Part shown: positions 29,063 through 38,605 of the stretch, piece by piece
Position numbering within the stretch: position 1 is the stretch's first letter
Layout of the letters: each line of letters starts with the position of its first letter
Source of the DNA: an uncultured Ignavibacteria bacterium
GTDB taxonomy: Bacteria; Bacteroidota; Ignavibacteria; SZUA-365
Reading direction: 5' to 3'
DNA length: 64,000 nt
Assembly (NCBI GenBank): GCA_913061095.1
Contig: CAJXVM010000002.1
Span: forward strand, 248,001-312,000
Position numbers and translations under genes: made by a program
Notes under the pieces: generated by a model
What the model was told of the DNA's origin: nothing
The model's input: only the letters and a program-made list of their open reading frames with translations
The model's database searches: none

Positions 29063-32000
29063 TTATTCCTTTCGCAGCTGGCTGACCTTCTCCGCGACGA
29101 TGTTTAGCACATCGTACTCGCGCACGACTTTGCCATAGATGATGAAGGGACCCGCGGAGCGCAGCAGATGCGCGTGCTCATCGTAGCAGCGCGGAAATAG
29201 CACGACGTCGATGCGTCCCACGCCGTCGTCGAGGTTGATGAACATCATGCGCTCGCCCTTGCGCGTGCGCGTCAGTTTTGCCGCGATCATCCATCCCCCG
29301 ACATGCACGCGGCGTCCGACATAGCGCTCGAGCGCGTCAGACTTCACCGTGCCGCGCAGTTCCGGTTCGAAGTGCGAGAGCACATGGGTCGAAACGGTGT
29401 AGGAGAATGTCTCCATCTCGATCTGGGCGATCTGCGCGGGCGAATAGGGTTCGAGTTTGTCGAGATCGTCATCGAAGGACGGGAACTCCAGCTGCAGACC
29501 GGGACCGCCCGTCTCCTTCCGCCGCCGGTTGAAATGCAGCCGCGTGCGCACCATCAATGCGGGACGCTCATCGCCGAAGCAGTCACAGGCCCCGCAGCGG
29601 ATCAGCGTCTCGGCATCTTCGGGCGTGATATCCGACCGCTGCAGGAAATCCATCAGGTCACGATATTTCCCGTGCTCCCTGCGTTCGCGAAGCAGAGCGG
29701 CTGTGCTGCGCACACTCAGTCCCTTCACGTGCAGAAACCCGAGCTGAATGCTGCGGTCGTCGGGACAGAAATGCAGTTCATCGCTGGCGTTCACACTCGG
29801 CAGCAGCACACGAATGCCCAGACGCCGGGCTTCCTGGATGTACACCTCCGGGCGGTAGTATCCGCCCTGGTTGTTGAGTACGCTGCAGAGAAACAGGGCC
29901 GGATAGTGAGCCTTCAGGTACGCCTCCTGGAATGACAGCACGGCGTAAGATGCGGAGTGCGCCTTGCAGAAGGAATAGCCGGCGAAGGATTCCATCTGCC
30001 GCCAGATCTCGGCGGTGACATCCTCGCGGATGCCGGCGCGGTGACAGCCCATGAAGAAGGTGTGCTTGAGCGCCAGCATGGCCTCGCGCGAACGCATCTT
30101 TCCCGACATGGCGCGCCGCAGCAGGTCAGCCTCGCCGAGACTGAGTTTCCCGATGTAATGCGCCACCTTGATGACATCCTCTTGGTACACCATCACGCCG
30201 TAGGTGCGGTCGAGCAGCTCGGCCATGCGGGGATGCGGCGGATCGATTTTCGAAGGGTCGTGGAAACGCTCGATGAAGGCTTGCATCATGCCGGATTGCG
30301 CGACACCGGGACGGATGATGGAACTGGCGGCCGTGAGCATTTCAAACGTATCGGTGCGCAGCTTTTTGAGGAGCTGAATCATCGCCGGGGATTCCACGTA
30401 GAAGCAGCCGACGGTTTCGCCGCGTCGCATGATCTCTCGGGTGCGCCTGTCCTGACAGGCGATTTTGTAGTCGTTGACGGGAGGAAGAGCGCCCGTGCGT
30501 CGCCGCACCTCCTGCATGGTGTCTTCGTACGTTCCGAGTCCCCGCGTGGAGAGGATATCGAGTTTCTCGAGACGCCAGTCTTCCATGGAGAACATGTCCT
30601 GCTGCGTGATGCGCACGCCTTTTGGAGCAATCTGTGTCGGAGTGTAGCGCGTCATCGGTTCCGGAGCGAGGATGACACCGCCGGAATGAATGCCGTAGTG
30701 ATTCGGAAATTCGAGGATGGCCCGGGCGGCGCGGGACCAGTCCTTTCCGTAGGGACTGCGAAGGATGGTACCGATCTGCCGGTGCAGCGGACTCGATGGA
30801 TCCTGCAGGTCGCGCTGCGATCCGAAGGCCGGCAGCATGGATGTGATCTGCTTGATTTCCGCCGCGCTGAAGCCGAGCACCTTGCCCACCTCGCGCATGG
30901 CGCCGCGGGGATTGAACGTTGAGATCGTGCAGATCATGGCGGTGCGGTCGCTACCATATTTCGCGAGGACATAATCGATCACCTCATCGCGATTGCGCCA
31001 GGAAAAGTCGATATCGAAATCCGGCGGTGAGCGCCGCTCGGGATTGAGGAAACGTTCGAAAAACAGATCCAGCTCGATCGGATCGACGTTGGTAATCTGC
31101 AGGCAGTACGCGACGATGCTGTTGGCGCCTGACCCGCGTCCGACGTACGGGTAGTTCCTGTGCTTCGCGTAGCGTACGATATCCCAGGCGACGAGGAAGT
31201 AATCCACGAATCCCAGATCACGGATAATGCGCATCTCTTTTTCAATCCGCTCCCGCGCCGCCGTGGATCCGTCCGGATACCGATAGCGAAACCCCTCTTC
31301 CGTCAGGACCTGCAGGCGCCGCATCTTCGATGTATCGGGAATGTCAAGGTACTGTGTGAACTTGCTCTGCCCGGTATCGAAGACCACATCGCACTGCTCG
31401 AGAATCTCCTCGCGCGTGTGCAGCGCTTCCGGCACTTCGCGGAACCAGTGTGCGAATTCTTCCTCGCCGATGAACCATGCGGTTTCCGGCGCGACTTCGC
31501 GTTCGGAAAGCGTACCGATTGTCATATTCCCCGAAATCGCACGCAGGATGGAGTGCAACTTTCGTCCGCCCGGCTGACCGAAATACACGTCATTCGTCGC
31601 GACAATCGGAAGCCCACACTCGCGCGCTGTCTTCATCAGCTGCGGCCAGCGGCCTTCCTCATGCTTGATCAGTTCCGCGTACAGCACGGCGTCACAGCCC
31701 GCGTGAAGTGACGCAAGAAGCTGCGGTGAGGATGTGAGCACGATCACATCGTCGCTCAGGTGTTCCGCGCAGAGTGTGGCAAGCAATCCGCGCTCGACGT
31801 GCTCCGGAGAATCACTGGGCGCTCCACCATTGATTACGTCGGAGACATCTCGTCCTTTTGAGTGATTCGTGAATGGGGTCCTGGTCTGGTCGCGGCTATC
31901 GTGAAGAACTCCCCTGCCGGAAGCTTTTCCGCTTTCTTCATCCCCTGCAGCATCGGCCGCGATGCGGGCAGGAGGATAGTGCATGCACAGTTCCGTCAGA

Positions 32001-32260
32001 GCGCGGCAGATGCGTTCATACCCGTCCCAGTTCCGTGCGAGCGCAACGGCGCGTTCCGAGCCTGCACGGAATTCGGCGCCCACGACAGGACGCATACCCG
32101 CTCTGCGGCACTGCATGTAGAACTCCATGACGCCGGACACGTTATTCGTGTCCGTCAGTGCGAGCGCAGGATACCCTGCCCTTCTCGCCTGCTGGATGAT
32201 CCTCTCAATGGAGAGCGTACCTGCAAGAAAGGAATAGTAGCTGTGAAGATGAAGGTGCAC
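29063..32260 (-). CDS. DNA polymerase III alpha subunit, alternative (second-type) DnaE paralogue
   Basis: PHP domain start HLHLHSYYSF; PDFDIDFSWRNRDEVIDYV polymerase active-site motif; C-terminal OB-fold region; GTG start. Confidence 0.88.
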   Translation of the reverse strand: MHLHLHSYYSFLAGTLSIERIIQQARRAGYPALALTDTNNVSGVMEFYMQCRRAGMRPVVGAEFRAGSERAVALARNWDGYERICRALTELCMHYPPARIAADAAGDEESGKASGRGVLHDSRDQTRTPFTNHSKGRDVSDVINGGAPSDSPEHVERGLLATLCAEHLSDDVIVLTSSPQLLASLHAGCDAVLYAELIKHEEGRWPQLMKTARECGLPIVATNDVYFGQPGGRKLHSILRAISGNMTIGTLSEREVAPETAWFIGEEEFAHWFREVPEALHTREEILEQCDVVFDTGQSKFTQYLDIPDTSKMRRLQVLTEEGFRYRYPDGSTAARERIEKEMRIIRDLGFVDYFLVAWDIVRYAKHRNYPYVGRGSGANSIVAYCLQITNVDPIELDLFFERFLNPERRSPPDFDIDFSWRNRDEVIDYVLAKYGSDRTAMICTISTFNPRGAMREVGKVLGFSAAEIKQITSMLPAFGSQRDLQDPSSPLHRQIGTILRSPYGKDWSRAARAILEFPNHYGIHSGGVILAPEPMTRYTPTQIAPKGVRITQQDMFSMEDWRLEKLDILSTRGLGTYEDTMQEVRRRTGALPPVNDYKIACQDRRTREIMRRGETVGCFYVESPAMIQLLKKLRTDTFEMLTAASSIIRPGVAQSGMMQAFIERFHDPSKIDPPHPRMAELLDRTYGVMVYQEDVIKVAHYIGKLSLGEADLLRRAMSGKMRSREAMLALKHTFFMGCHRAGIREDVTAEIWRQMESFAGYSFCKAHSASYAVLSFQEAYLKAHYPALFLCSVLNNQGGYYRPEVYIQEARRLGIRVLLPSVNASDELHFCPDDRSIQLGFLHVKGLSVRSTAALLRERREHGKYRDLMDFLQRSDITPEDAETLIRCGACDCFGDERPALMVRTRLHFNRRRKETGGPGLQLEFPSFDDDLDKLEPYSPAQIAQIEMETFSYTVSTHVLSHFEPELRGTVKSDALERYVGRRVHVGGWMIAAKLTRTRKGERMMFINLDDGVGRIDVVLFPRCYDEHAHLLRSAGPFIIYGKVVREYDVLNIVAEKVSQLRKE

Positions 32261-32283
32261 GGCCTTTGTGGCCGTGGCGGCGA

Positions 32284-35200
32284 TCAGCGCATCACCGCCA
32301 TGCGGCCGATTTCTTCAAATGATTTGTCAGGAAATGTTGCGATGACTTTGTAAAAGTAGACACCGTTCGCGAGCTCGTCGCCGTCCTGGTCACGACCGTC
32401 CCACTTGAGCGCATTGTACCCGATGCGCATGCTGGACGCGGGGAAGGCAAGACGGCGGATCATGCGACCCGCGACAGTATAGATTTTCACTTCGATGTCC
32501 TGCGGCGGCTCCGCGCCCGTGAGGAGGAAGGTAAACGCCGTCTCACGCTGGAACGGATTCGGGAAATTGTACAGCTCTGCAATACGTCCCTCGGTGCTCA
32601 CGCGCACCATGATCTCCGGCACCTCATCCTCGTACACCGGAACGTCCTTTCCGTCGCGGGCATTGAATCCGAAATAATACACGCCGTCGTCGAGATGCGG
32701 CTGGAAACGCAGTGTGGCCGGAGACTCCTTTGTCGATGGCGTGAGATCGTGGTCGATACTGTCGAGATCCAGTGCCAATCCATCGAGCGTCACATCGAAA
32801 TGCTCCGCACTCTCGATCGGATACGGGCTGCTGCTGCGGAGCGTCACCACGATTTCCGGTGTGGGACGCACGTAGTCACCGTTCAGTGGCGTGAATCCGT
32901 CAAAGGTGACATCGAGCTGCGGTGTGCTCGTGTCGGGACGCACATAGAAAGAGGTGATGAAGGTGTTGTTGTCCTCGAACTGCTCATGCACGAGGTCACC
33001 GCGGTCGACACGCACGAAGAGCTGCTGCGCGCCCTTGAGGAAATCCGTGTTGACAGTCACGGTCGAATCGAACCACTGCATCGATGTGATATCGGTCACT
33101 GTAAACTCGGCGACGGGACGCGGAATATTGTCCTCACCCACCGCTTCGACCTGTACGGGGAACGGTCCGCTGGACGCTTCGCCCGCGTTGATAATGCCGA
33201 CCGTCAGCGGGACGGGGTCGCCCTGATTGACCGTATCGGCAAGCACTTCAACGGACTGGTAATTCAGCGCCAGCTCCGCGGGTTGCGTATACTCTACGGA
33301 CCAGCTGTCGAGCACCGGCTCCGGTGTTCCCGGAATCAGCGTCGCGCGCAGCCGGATGTATGGATACAGCGACGCATCAACATCCCCGATTCCGGTCTGC
33401 GTGACGTTCCCCGCCTCGCGCAGCAGCACCTCGGCGCCCGTGGTATCCACGCCATACACCGAGAGGATGATCGTCGTGGAGCCAGGATCGGAACGTTCGA
33501 GCATGACCTCCTCCCATGCACGTGCGGGACCGATGCGCGGTGAAACGATCCACCCCGTATCCGGCGGCACAAAAAACGTGGTATCGAGAATGATCGTCCC
33601 GTAGCGCGTGAACTTCTCCGGCACCGTGCCCGGTGCGGCGCCGCGGCGTCCGATCAGCGCCCAGGCACTGCGGTAAAAGCGTCCGACACTGTCGATCTGC
33701 GCGCTGCCCAGTGCCTCAACGGCTTCCTTGATCACGCCGGCACCCTGGCGGGGTTCGTCGGCGGTTGAAATGACCGCCAGTTCACCGAACTGCACCCCTT
33801 CAAGCAGCGTGACCAGCGAGTCCATGCTGCCCAGAAAGACGCCGTACGGATCGAACAAGCCCCCGTACTTCACCTCAAGCGTCGCACTGTCGAGGATTGC
33901 GAGTCCGAAGGAACGGAAAAACGTGTTGGGAAGGACATTGATGCCATCGATGCGCACCGAGCCGAAGGAGCGCGGGAAGCTGGAGGACTCCACGGAAAGC
34001 GCACGATCCGCACTGGGCAATGACACGTCCGTACTTCCGAGCTGAATGCGGGAACCCGCATTGTTCACGAACTCAACGGAGTCGGACTGGATGTAATCCG
34101 CGGCTGCCGAACCGACCCACCGCACATAGGGACCGGCGAACTCGGATTCGGATTCCAGCTGCGCCTTCCAGAAATGCTTGCCCGCCGGAAGCGATGACGG
34201 ATCCGGCAGGTGAGACACCGTCTTCCCGTAATCCACCTCCTGCGTCGATGAGGAGGTAAACTGCGGATCAGTGGCAAACTCGAAGATCACCGATTCGACA
34301 TCACCGGGAGAATAAACGGGATTCAGCAGAATCATTGCCTCATTTCCGGCACGGCTCCGTCCGAGTTCCTCGTTCACCGCCTTCACGGATGTACTGAGCA
34401 CCTCATACGCCGCCGTGGCGGTGTTGTCATCCTCATAGATCTCATCGATACGATTTTCCCCATCGAGTGCGACACGAACGCGCGACGTTCCCGGCACGTT
34501 GTTCGACGCGATACTGAACTGAAGCGTGTCGAACTGCGTCGGCAGACTGATGGTGCGCCGTTCGGTGTACCAGGTATCCGCGCCGGTGATCATCTCGAGA
34601 AACACACTGAGCGAATCCTCTGGAGACAGACCATAATTCCCCACTGCGACCTGAAAATGCAGCGTATCAGTCTGATCGGTGACAATTTCGTCAACGCTCC
34701 GAATCCACTCCGGCTGGATTACGGGATTCGGCTTCTTCGGAATCGGCATGGCGACGATGGGATCCCCGATAATACAGTTGGTCTGATTCGAAATTTCCGT
34801 GGTGATGGAGCCCGGCGCCCTGTCGTACAGTTCCTGCTTCGTCAGAAGGTGTACCTGCCCAAGGGAAGGCACGCCCTCGATCAGGTATCCGTAGAATACC
34901 TCGGGAATTCGATACGCAATATCCTCGAAGCCGGCCGCGGAATTCCCGATGTAGGCGATCGCCTGGCTTTCCTCATCGATGAGAAAAAGCTCGGAGAATG
35001 ACACGATATCGGGTTCCGCGAAACGCCCTGTCGAGCAGCCGAAGTCCGTGATCAGCGGATATCTGCCACGGTCGTTGCTCAGCTGACGCGGAGTCGAAAT
35101 GCTGTTGTCCCAGGTCTGCGTCCCGCTGTGTCCGACATAGGAGATGAATATTGCTCCCTCATCAATCACGCGCAGAAATTCCTCCCGTGTGTACGGGCCG

Positions 35201-37557
35201 AAATCCGACTGCGGCGTTTCGGTTTTGTAAAAATGCGTGGCACGTCCGGCATAGGGCCGCGGACTCACCTCGGCGGCGATCAGCCGATCGTTGATACCCT
35301 TGTATTTCTGAAACTCGACCTCGGCTTCGAGTCCGCCGCTGAAGTGGATACTGGTCTTGTTCCACATATCCTGCCGCTGCGACCGATAATCCTGATGCTT
35401 CGCCAGATAACGCAGCAGCTGCTCGTCGTTCGTGATCGGAAGCCGACCAATGGCGATATCGGGACGCGCGGCTTCCGGATCAAATGCGACAAACCAGACA
35501 TCGCTTGCCGGCGCGCCGTAGGAGGGAACGTAATTCCGGGAGTACGCAGATGTGCTCGCCCGGTAATTATAGTTGGCGTCGCCGACCAGGAGAATGTGCT
35601 GCAGCGTATCAGTCCCGGCCGCATGATACAGATCGAAGAACAGGACTTTCATCGCTTCGGGCAGAAACATTCCGTAACTGTATGTATTGTAGATTTCCTC
35701 GATCGTCGTCACCCGCGTACTCACACCATATGACGTCGCCACGAAATCCGCGTACTGCTCACCGGCGACGCGCATTTCATCAGTTGTGACAAGCAGGTAT
35801 GCCGGACTGTCCCCGTCCGCCAGAGGATCAAGATCGACCTTTTTCCCGATATTCGGCTGCCGAAGCTGCGCTGCACTGGAAATGTAATACTCCGCACCGG
35901 TGACGAGCGTATCCGCGAAGACGACGGTGTAGCCATCATCCACGGAAAACGATGCGACCGGGAGCACGACGGTCCTGCCATCCTCCATCACCTTCAGCAG
36001 AATCGGAGACTGATCCGGCACATTGGTGAACTTCAGCAGCAACGGTCCGGTCCCCATCGCGGAATCATGCCGGAAATCGAGCTGCGTGTTTCCGACCACG
36101 AGCTTCCGAGGATACTCCACATCTCCCCAGTCATGGACGAGATCACTGTAGGGATCACCGATGTCGTGACTGTCCGCGGTGAGGTCGTTCCGGCCCGCTT
36201 TGATGCTGTCAGACGGGATTTCTCCATGCAGCAATGCCTGCTCGCCGCCTTCGAACACGATAGAGTCAATCCGGGGACTCCCGTTGATATGCAGCGTAAC
36301 GGAATGGCTGAGTCCCGCAATCGAAGAATACCAGTGCAGGACCTTGAACCACGCCCTGGCAGTTTCTCCGTATTTCACATTATCCGCATTGAAGCGATAT
36401 GTCACTGCACGATTCAGGTGCAGCCACTGGGCAAACCAGGTCTGGTACGCATGCCAGTTCGGAACCTGCGCGAGCACGGCCGAAGGGGATGTGCTCGCAA
36501 GAATCCCCTCACTCTCAATATGCACCAGCTCATACGCCCAGTCGACGGTGTCGAGCGGCAGCGGCGACATCAGCGGCGCGTCGGCCGTGCGGAGGGGATC
36601 GGGCGTATTGAAATGCAGCCAGTATGCGGTCGAATCCGTGTAAATGCTCAGATACTGCGGATACGGATCCTCCAGGTCTTCGGGTATGAAGCGGTAGCCG
36701 CCTTCGTCGTAATTCCGCGTAGCATGGAAAATGAACGCATCCCCCTCGTCAATGCTGCCGTCGTCCATGCCCTGCGCGTACATCGATACCGCCACGCCCT
36801 TGCGGTAGAGCTGCACGGTCGATGGATTCACTCCTGCCGGATCCACGCCGGAGGCCGCAAGCCAGTCCGCATCGATGCGGTACAGCCCGTCCTCGTCGAT
36901 GAAGAATTTCACCATGGGATTCTGATAGTCGATCCATGCCTGCGTGGTATCCACGTTTTTGCTCTTCGTGGTGAACGGCATGCTGCTGTACGGCGGTTTG
37001 CCTTCGGCGAGCGGCGGCGCGGTGATGCCGTCTGCCGGCACATGCGCGAAACGGTATTCCCGCACCCAGCTCGTCTGTCCGAGGGTTGCATCCCAGGTCA
37101 GCAGCGGCACCGTAATCGCCAGCTCAACCTCGTCACCGATGCGCTTCCAGCTTCGATTCAGAATACGTACTGCCCCGCCGTCAGCCAGCGCCCCGGGCGG
37201 CGCTTCCGTGGGCAACACCTGCGGAATCAGCGCGGAATCCTCCGACAGGGTGTAATCCACCCGGTAAAACGGCGAGGCCCCGAACGGATCGCTCAGCACG
37301 GCTTCCCGCAGCACGACATCATGCATGTCCGTCGCCGGCATGCGAAAGCGCAGCACCCGCCGCGGGATGCGCACTTCCGATGCGAGATGCGGTGCGATGC
37401 CCTGAATGTAAAACAGGGCGCGGCCGTCCACGTCGCGGATGTCGAATTGATACACATCGTTGCGCACGACCTCCTCCTGCTGCGCGTGCAGCGGCAGGAC
37501 AAAAGCCATGAGCAGAACAACAGAACAAATAGCGGGCAGCATCAGGCGCGATGACAT
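32284..37557 (-). CDS. gingipain-type (peptidase C25) giant secreted protein, PorU-like, with CARDB-like and T9SS/FlgD-like C-terminal domains
   Basis: signal peptide; HILLVGDANYNYR, ISYVGHSGTQTWDN (His) and LITDFGCSTGRF (Cys) motifs; C-terminal NFPNPFQRETAFTFLL...NGVYFYKVIATF. Confidence 0.87.
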   Translation of the reverse strand: MSSRLMLPAICSVVLLMAFVLPLHAQQEEVVRNDVYQFDIRDVDGRALFYIQGIAPHLASEVRIPRRVLRFRMPATDMHDVVLREAVLSDPFGASPFYRVDYTLSEDSALIPQVLPTEAPPGALADGGAVRILNRSWKRIGDEVELAITVPLLTWDATLGQTSWVREYRFAHVPADGITAPPLAEGKPPYSSMPFTTKSKNVDTTQAWIDYQNPMVKFFIDEDGLYRIDADWLAASGVDPAGVNPSTVQLYRKGVAVSMYAQGMDDGSIDEGDAFIFHATRNYDEGGYRFIPEDLEDPYPQYLSIYTDSTAYWLHFNTPDPLRTADAPLMSPLPLDTVDWAYELVHIESEGILASTSPSAVLAQVPNWHAYQTWFAQWLHLNRAVTYRFNADNVKYGETARAWFKVLHWYSSIAGLSHSVTLHINGSPRIDSIVFEGGEQALLHGEIPSDSIKAGRNDLTADSHDIGDPYSDLVHDWGDVEYPRKLVVGNTQLDFRHDSAMGTGPLLLKFTNVPDQSPILLKVMEDGRTVVLPVASFSVDDGYTVVFADTLVTGAEYYISSAAQLRQPNIGKKVDLDPLADGDSPAYLLVTTDEMRVAGEQYADFVATSYGVSTRVTTIEEIYNTYSYGMFLPEAMKVLFFDLYHAAGTDTLQHILLVGDANYNYRASTSAYSRNYVPSYGAPASDVWFVAFDPEAARPDIAIGRLPITNDEQLLRYLAKHQDYRSQRQDMWNKTSIHFSGGLEAEVEFQKYKGINDRLIAAEVSPRPYAGRATHFYKTETPQSDFGPYTREEFLRVIDEGAIFISYVGHSGTQTWDNSISTPRQLSNDRGRYPLITDFGCSTGRFAEPDIVSFSELFLIDEESQAIAYIGNSAAGFEDIAYRIPEVFYGYLIEGVPSLGQVHLLTKQELYDRAPGSITTEISNQTNCIIGDPIVAMPIPKKPNPVIQPEWIRSVDEIVTDQTDTLHFQVAVGNYGLSPEDSLSVFLEMITGADTWYTERRTISLPTQFDTLQFSIASNNVPGTSRVRVALDGENRIDEIYEDDNTATAAYEVLSTSVKAVNEELGRSRAGNEAMILLNPVYSPGDVESVIFEFATDPQFTSSSTQEVDYGKTVSHLPDPSSLPAGKHFWKAQLESESEFAGPYVRWVGSAAADYIQSDSVEFVNNAGSRIQLGSTDVSLPSADRALSVESSSFPRSFGSVRIDGINVLPNTFFRSFGLAILDSATLEVKYGGLFDPYGVFLGSMDSLVTLLEGVQFGELAVISTADEPRQGAGVIKEAVEALGSAQIDSVGRFYRSAWALIGRRGAAPGTVPEKFTRYGTIILDTTFFVPPDTGWIVSPRIGPARAWEEVMLERSDPGSTTIILSVYGVDTTGAEVLLREAGNVTQTGIGDVDASLYPYIRLRATLIPGTPEPVLDSWSVEYTQPAELALNYQSVEVLADTVNQGDPVPLTVGIINAGEASSGPFPVQVEAVGEDNIPRPVAEFTVTDITSMQWFDSTVTVNTDFLKGAQQLFVRVDRGDLVHEQFEDNNTFITSFYVRPDTSTPQLDVTFDGFTPLNGDYVRPTPEIVVTLRSSSPYPIESAEHFDVTLDGLALDLDSIDHDLTPSTKESPATLRFQPHLDDGVYYFGFNARDGKDVPVYEDEVPEIMVRVSTEGRIAELYNFPNPFQRETAFTFLLTGAEPPQDIEVKIYTVAGRMIRRLAFPASSMRIGYNALKWDGRDQDGDELANGVYFYKVIATFPDKSFEEIGRMAVMR

Positions 37558-37791
37558 GGACGCTCCGGGAATCATGGACAAATCGGTGCTTCGGGGGGCG
37601 CAGTGCTCAATGAAAATCCGCATACAGCTCGGGATCGAATATGATTGATATATGCGCCTAAAGTACGAGAATTCATGTTTCCATACCATACACTTTGGGG
37701 TCCATCGAGAGGGTATTCCGCCTTCCCCGGGCGCCCCCGCGGCCATCCTGTGCCTCCCAGAGACAATCCTGCGCCTCCCCGAAGACATCGA

Positions 37792-38427
37792 TCAGTTCTC
37801 CATGCGCTCGGTGCTGAAATCGAAGCAGTCGCCGAGGTCCCGCAGCACCAGCATCACGCGTCCGACAATCTCGAACTCGTCATCCTCGGTCACCTCCATC
37901 GGTTTGTAGCTCGGATTCGCGGGCAGCAGCCGGATCTCCGATCCCTTGTATTCGAATTTCTTTACAGTGAGTCCGCCATTATAGTAAGCGATCACCGTCT
38001 GGCCGTTCTCGGCGACGGACTGCTGCCGCACGAGCACGATATCTCCGGGCAGGATCCCCGCGTCGCGCATGCTGTAGCCGTCCACCCGCAGCGCCACGGG
38101 CTGGTCAAACTGCACGATGGAGCGGTCCACGCGGATGTACTCGACCGCCTCCTCCTGCGCCCAGGCCGGCGGACCTGCGGTGACGTCGCCCACCAGCGGC
38201 ACGCGCCGGTAATCCTGCTCCACCAGCCGGATCCCGCGGCTGATGCCCGGCGTGATCTCGATGAAGCCGATCTTCTCGAGTCCTTTCAGCACCAGCTCGA
38301 CCGACCGCTTCCACAGACCCGTCGCCTTCGCGATCTCGTCCATGCTCGGTGCGCGGCCGTTCTTCTCGAAATACTGCTCGAGAAAGCGCGCGACCTTTTT
38401 CCGGTTTTCCGTCCATTCCTTGCCCAC
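37792..38427 (-). CDS. lexA: LexA-family repressor/protease (GTG start)
   Basis: VPLVGDVTAG cleavage-site region, GYSMRDAGILPGDIVLV catalytic Ser, GGLTVKKFEY catalytic Lys region. Confidence 0.9.
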   Translation of the reverse strand: MGKEWTENRKKVARFLEQYFEKNGRAPSMDEIAKATGLWKRSVELVLKGLEKIGFIEITPGISRGIRLVEQDYRRVPLVGDVTAGPPAWAQEEAVEYIRVDRSIVQFDQPVALRVDGYSMRDAGILPGDIVLVRQQSVAENGQTVIAYYNGGLTVKKFEYKGSEIRLLPANPSYKPMEVTEDDEFEIVGRVMLVLRDLGDCFDFSTERMEN

Positions 38428-38441
38428 GGCAACGCTCCGGT

Positions 38442-38459
38442 GTTATACAAATGTCTAAC
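38442..38459. promoter_or_regulatory. candidate LexA operator upstream of lexA
   Basis: near-palindrome GTTATACAAATGTCTAAC (7 of 9 base pairs symmetric), 15 bp from lexA start codon. Confidence 0.6.
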
Positions 38460-38605
38460 CAATGATACGAAATGGCGGAACCCGTGTCAAGAGGGGATGC
38501 AAAATTCCCGGTCACGACTGTTAGGGGATGTCGTGATTCACGGAACACGGAGATTCGGGGATATCGTGTTCCCGGCATTTGGAGGATTTTCGTAAGTTGC
38601 CGTCC

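Noticed and set aside
36067-37554. 495-aa plus-strand ORF
   Set aside because: Antisense to the C25 protease CDS; no recognisable motif or signal
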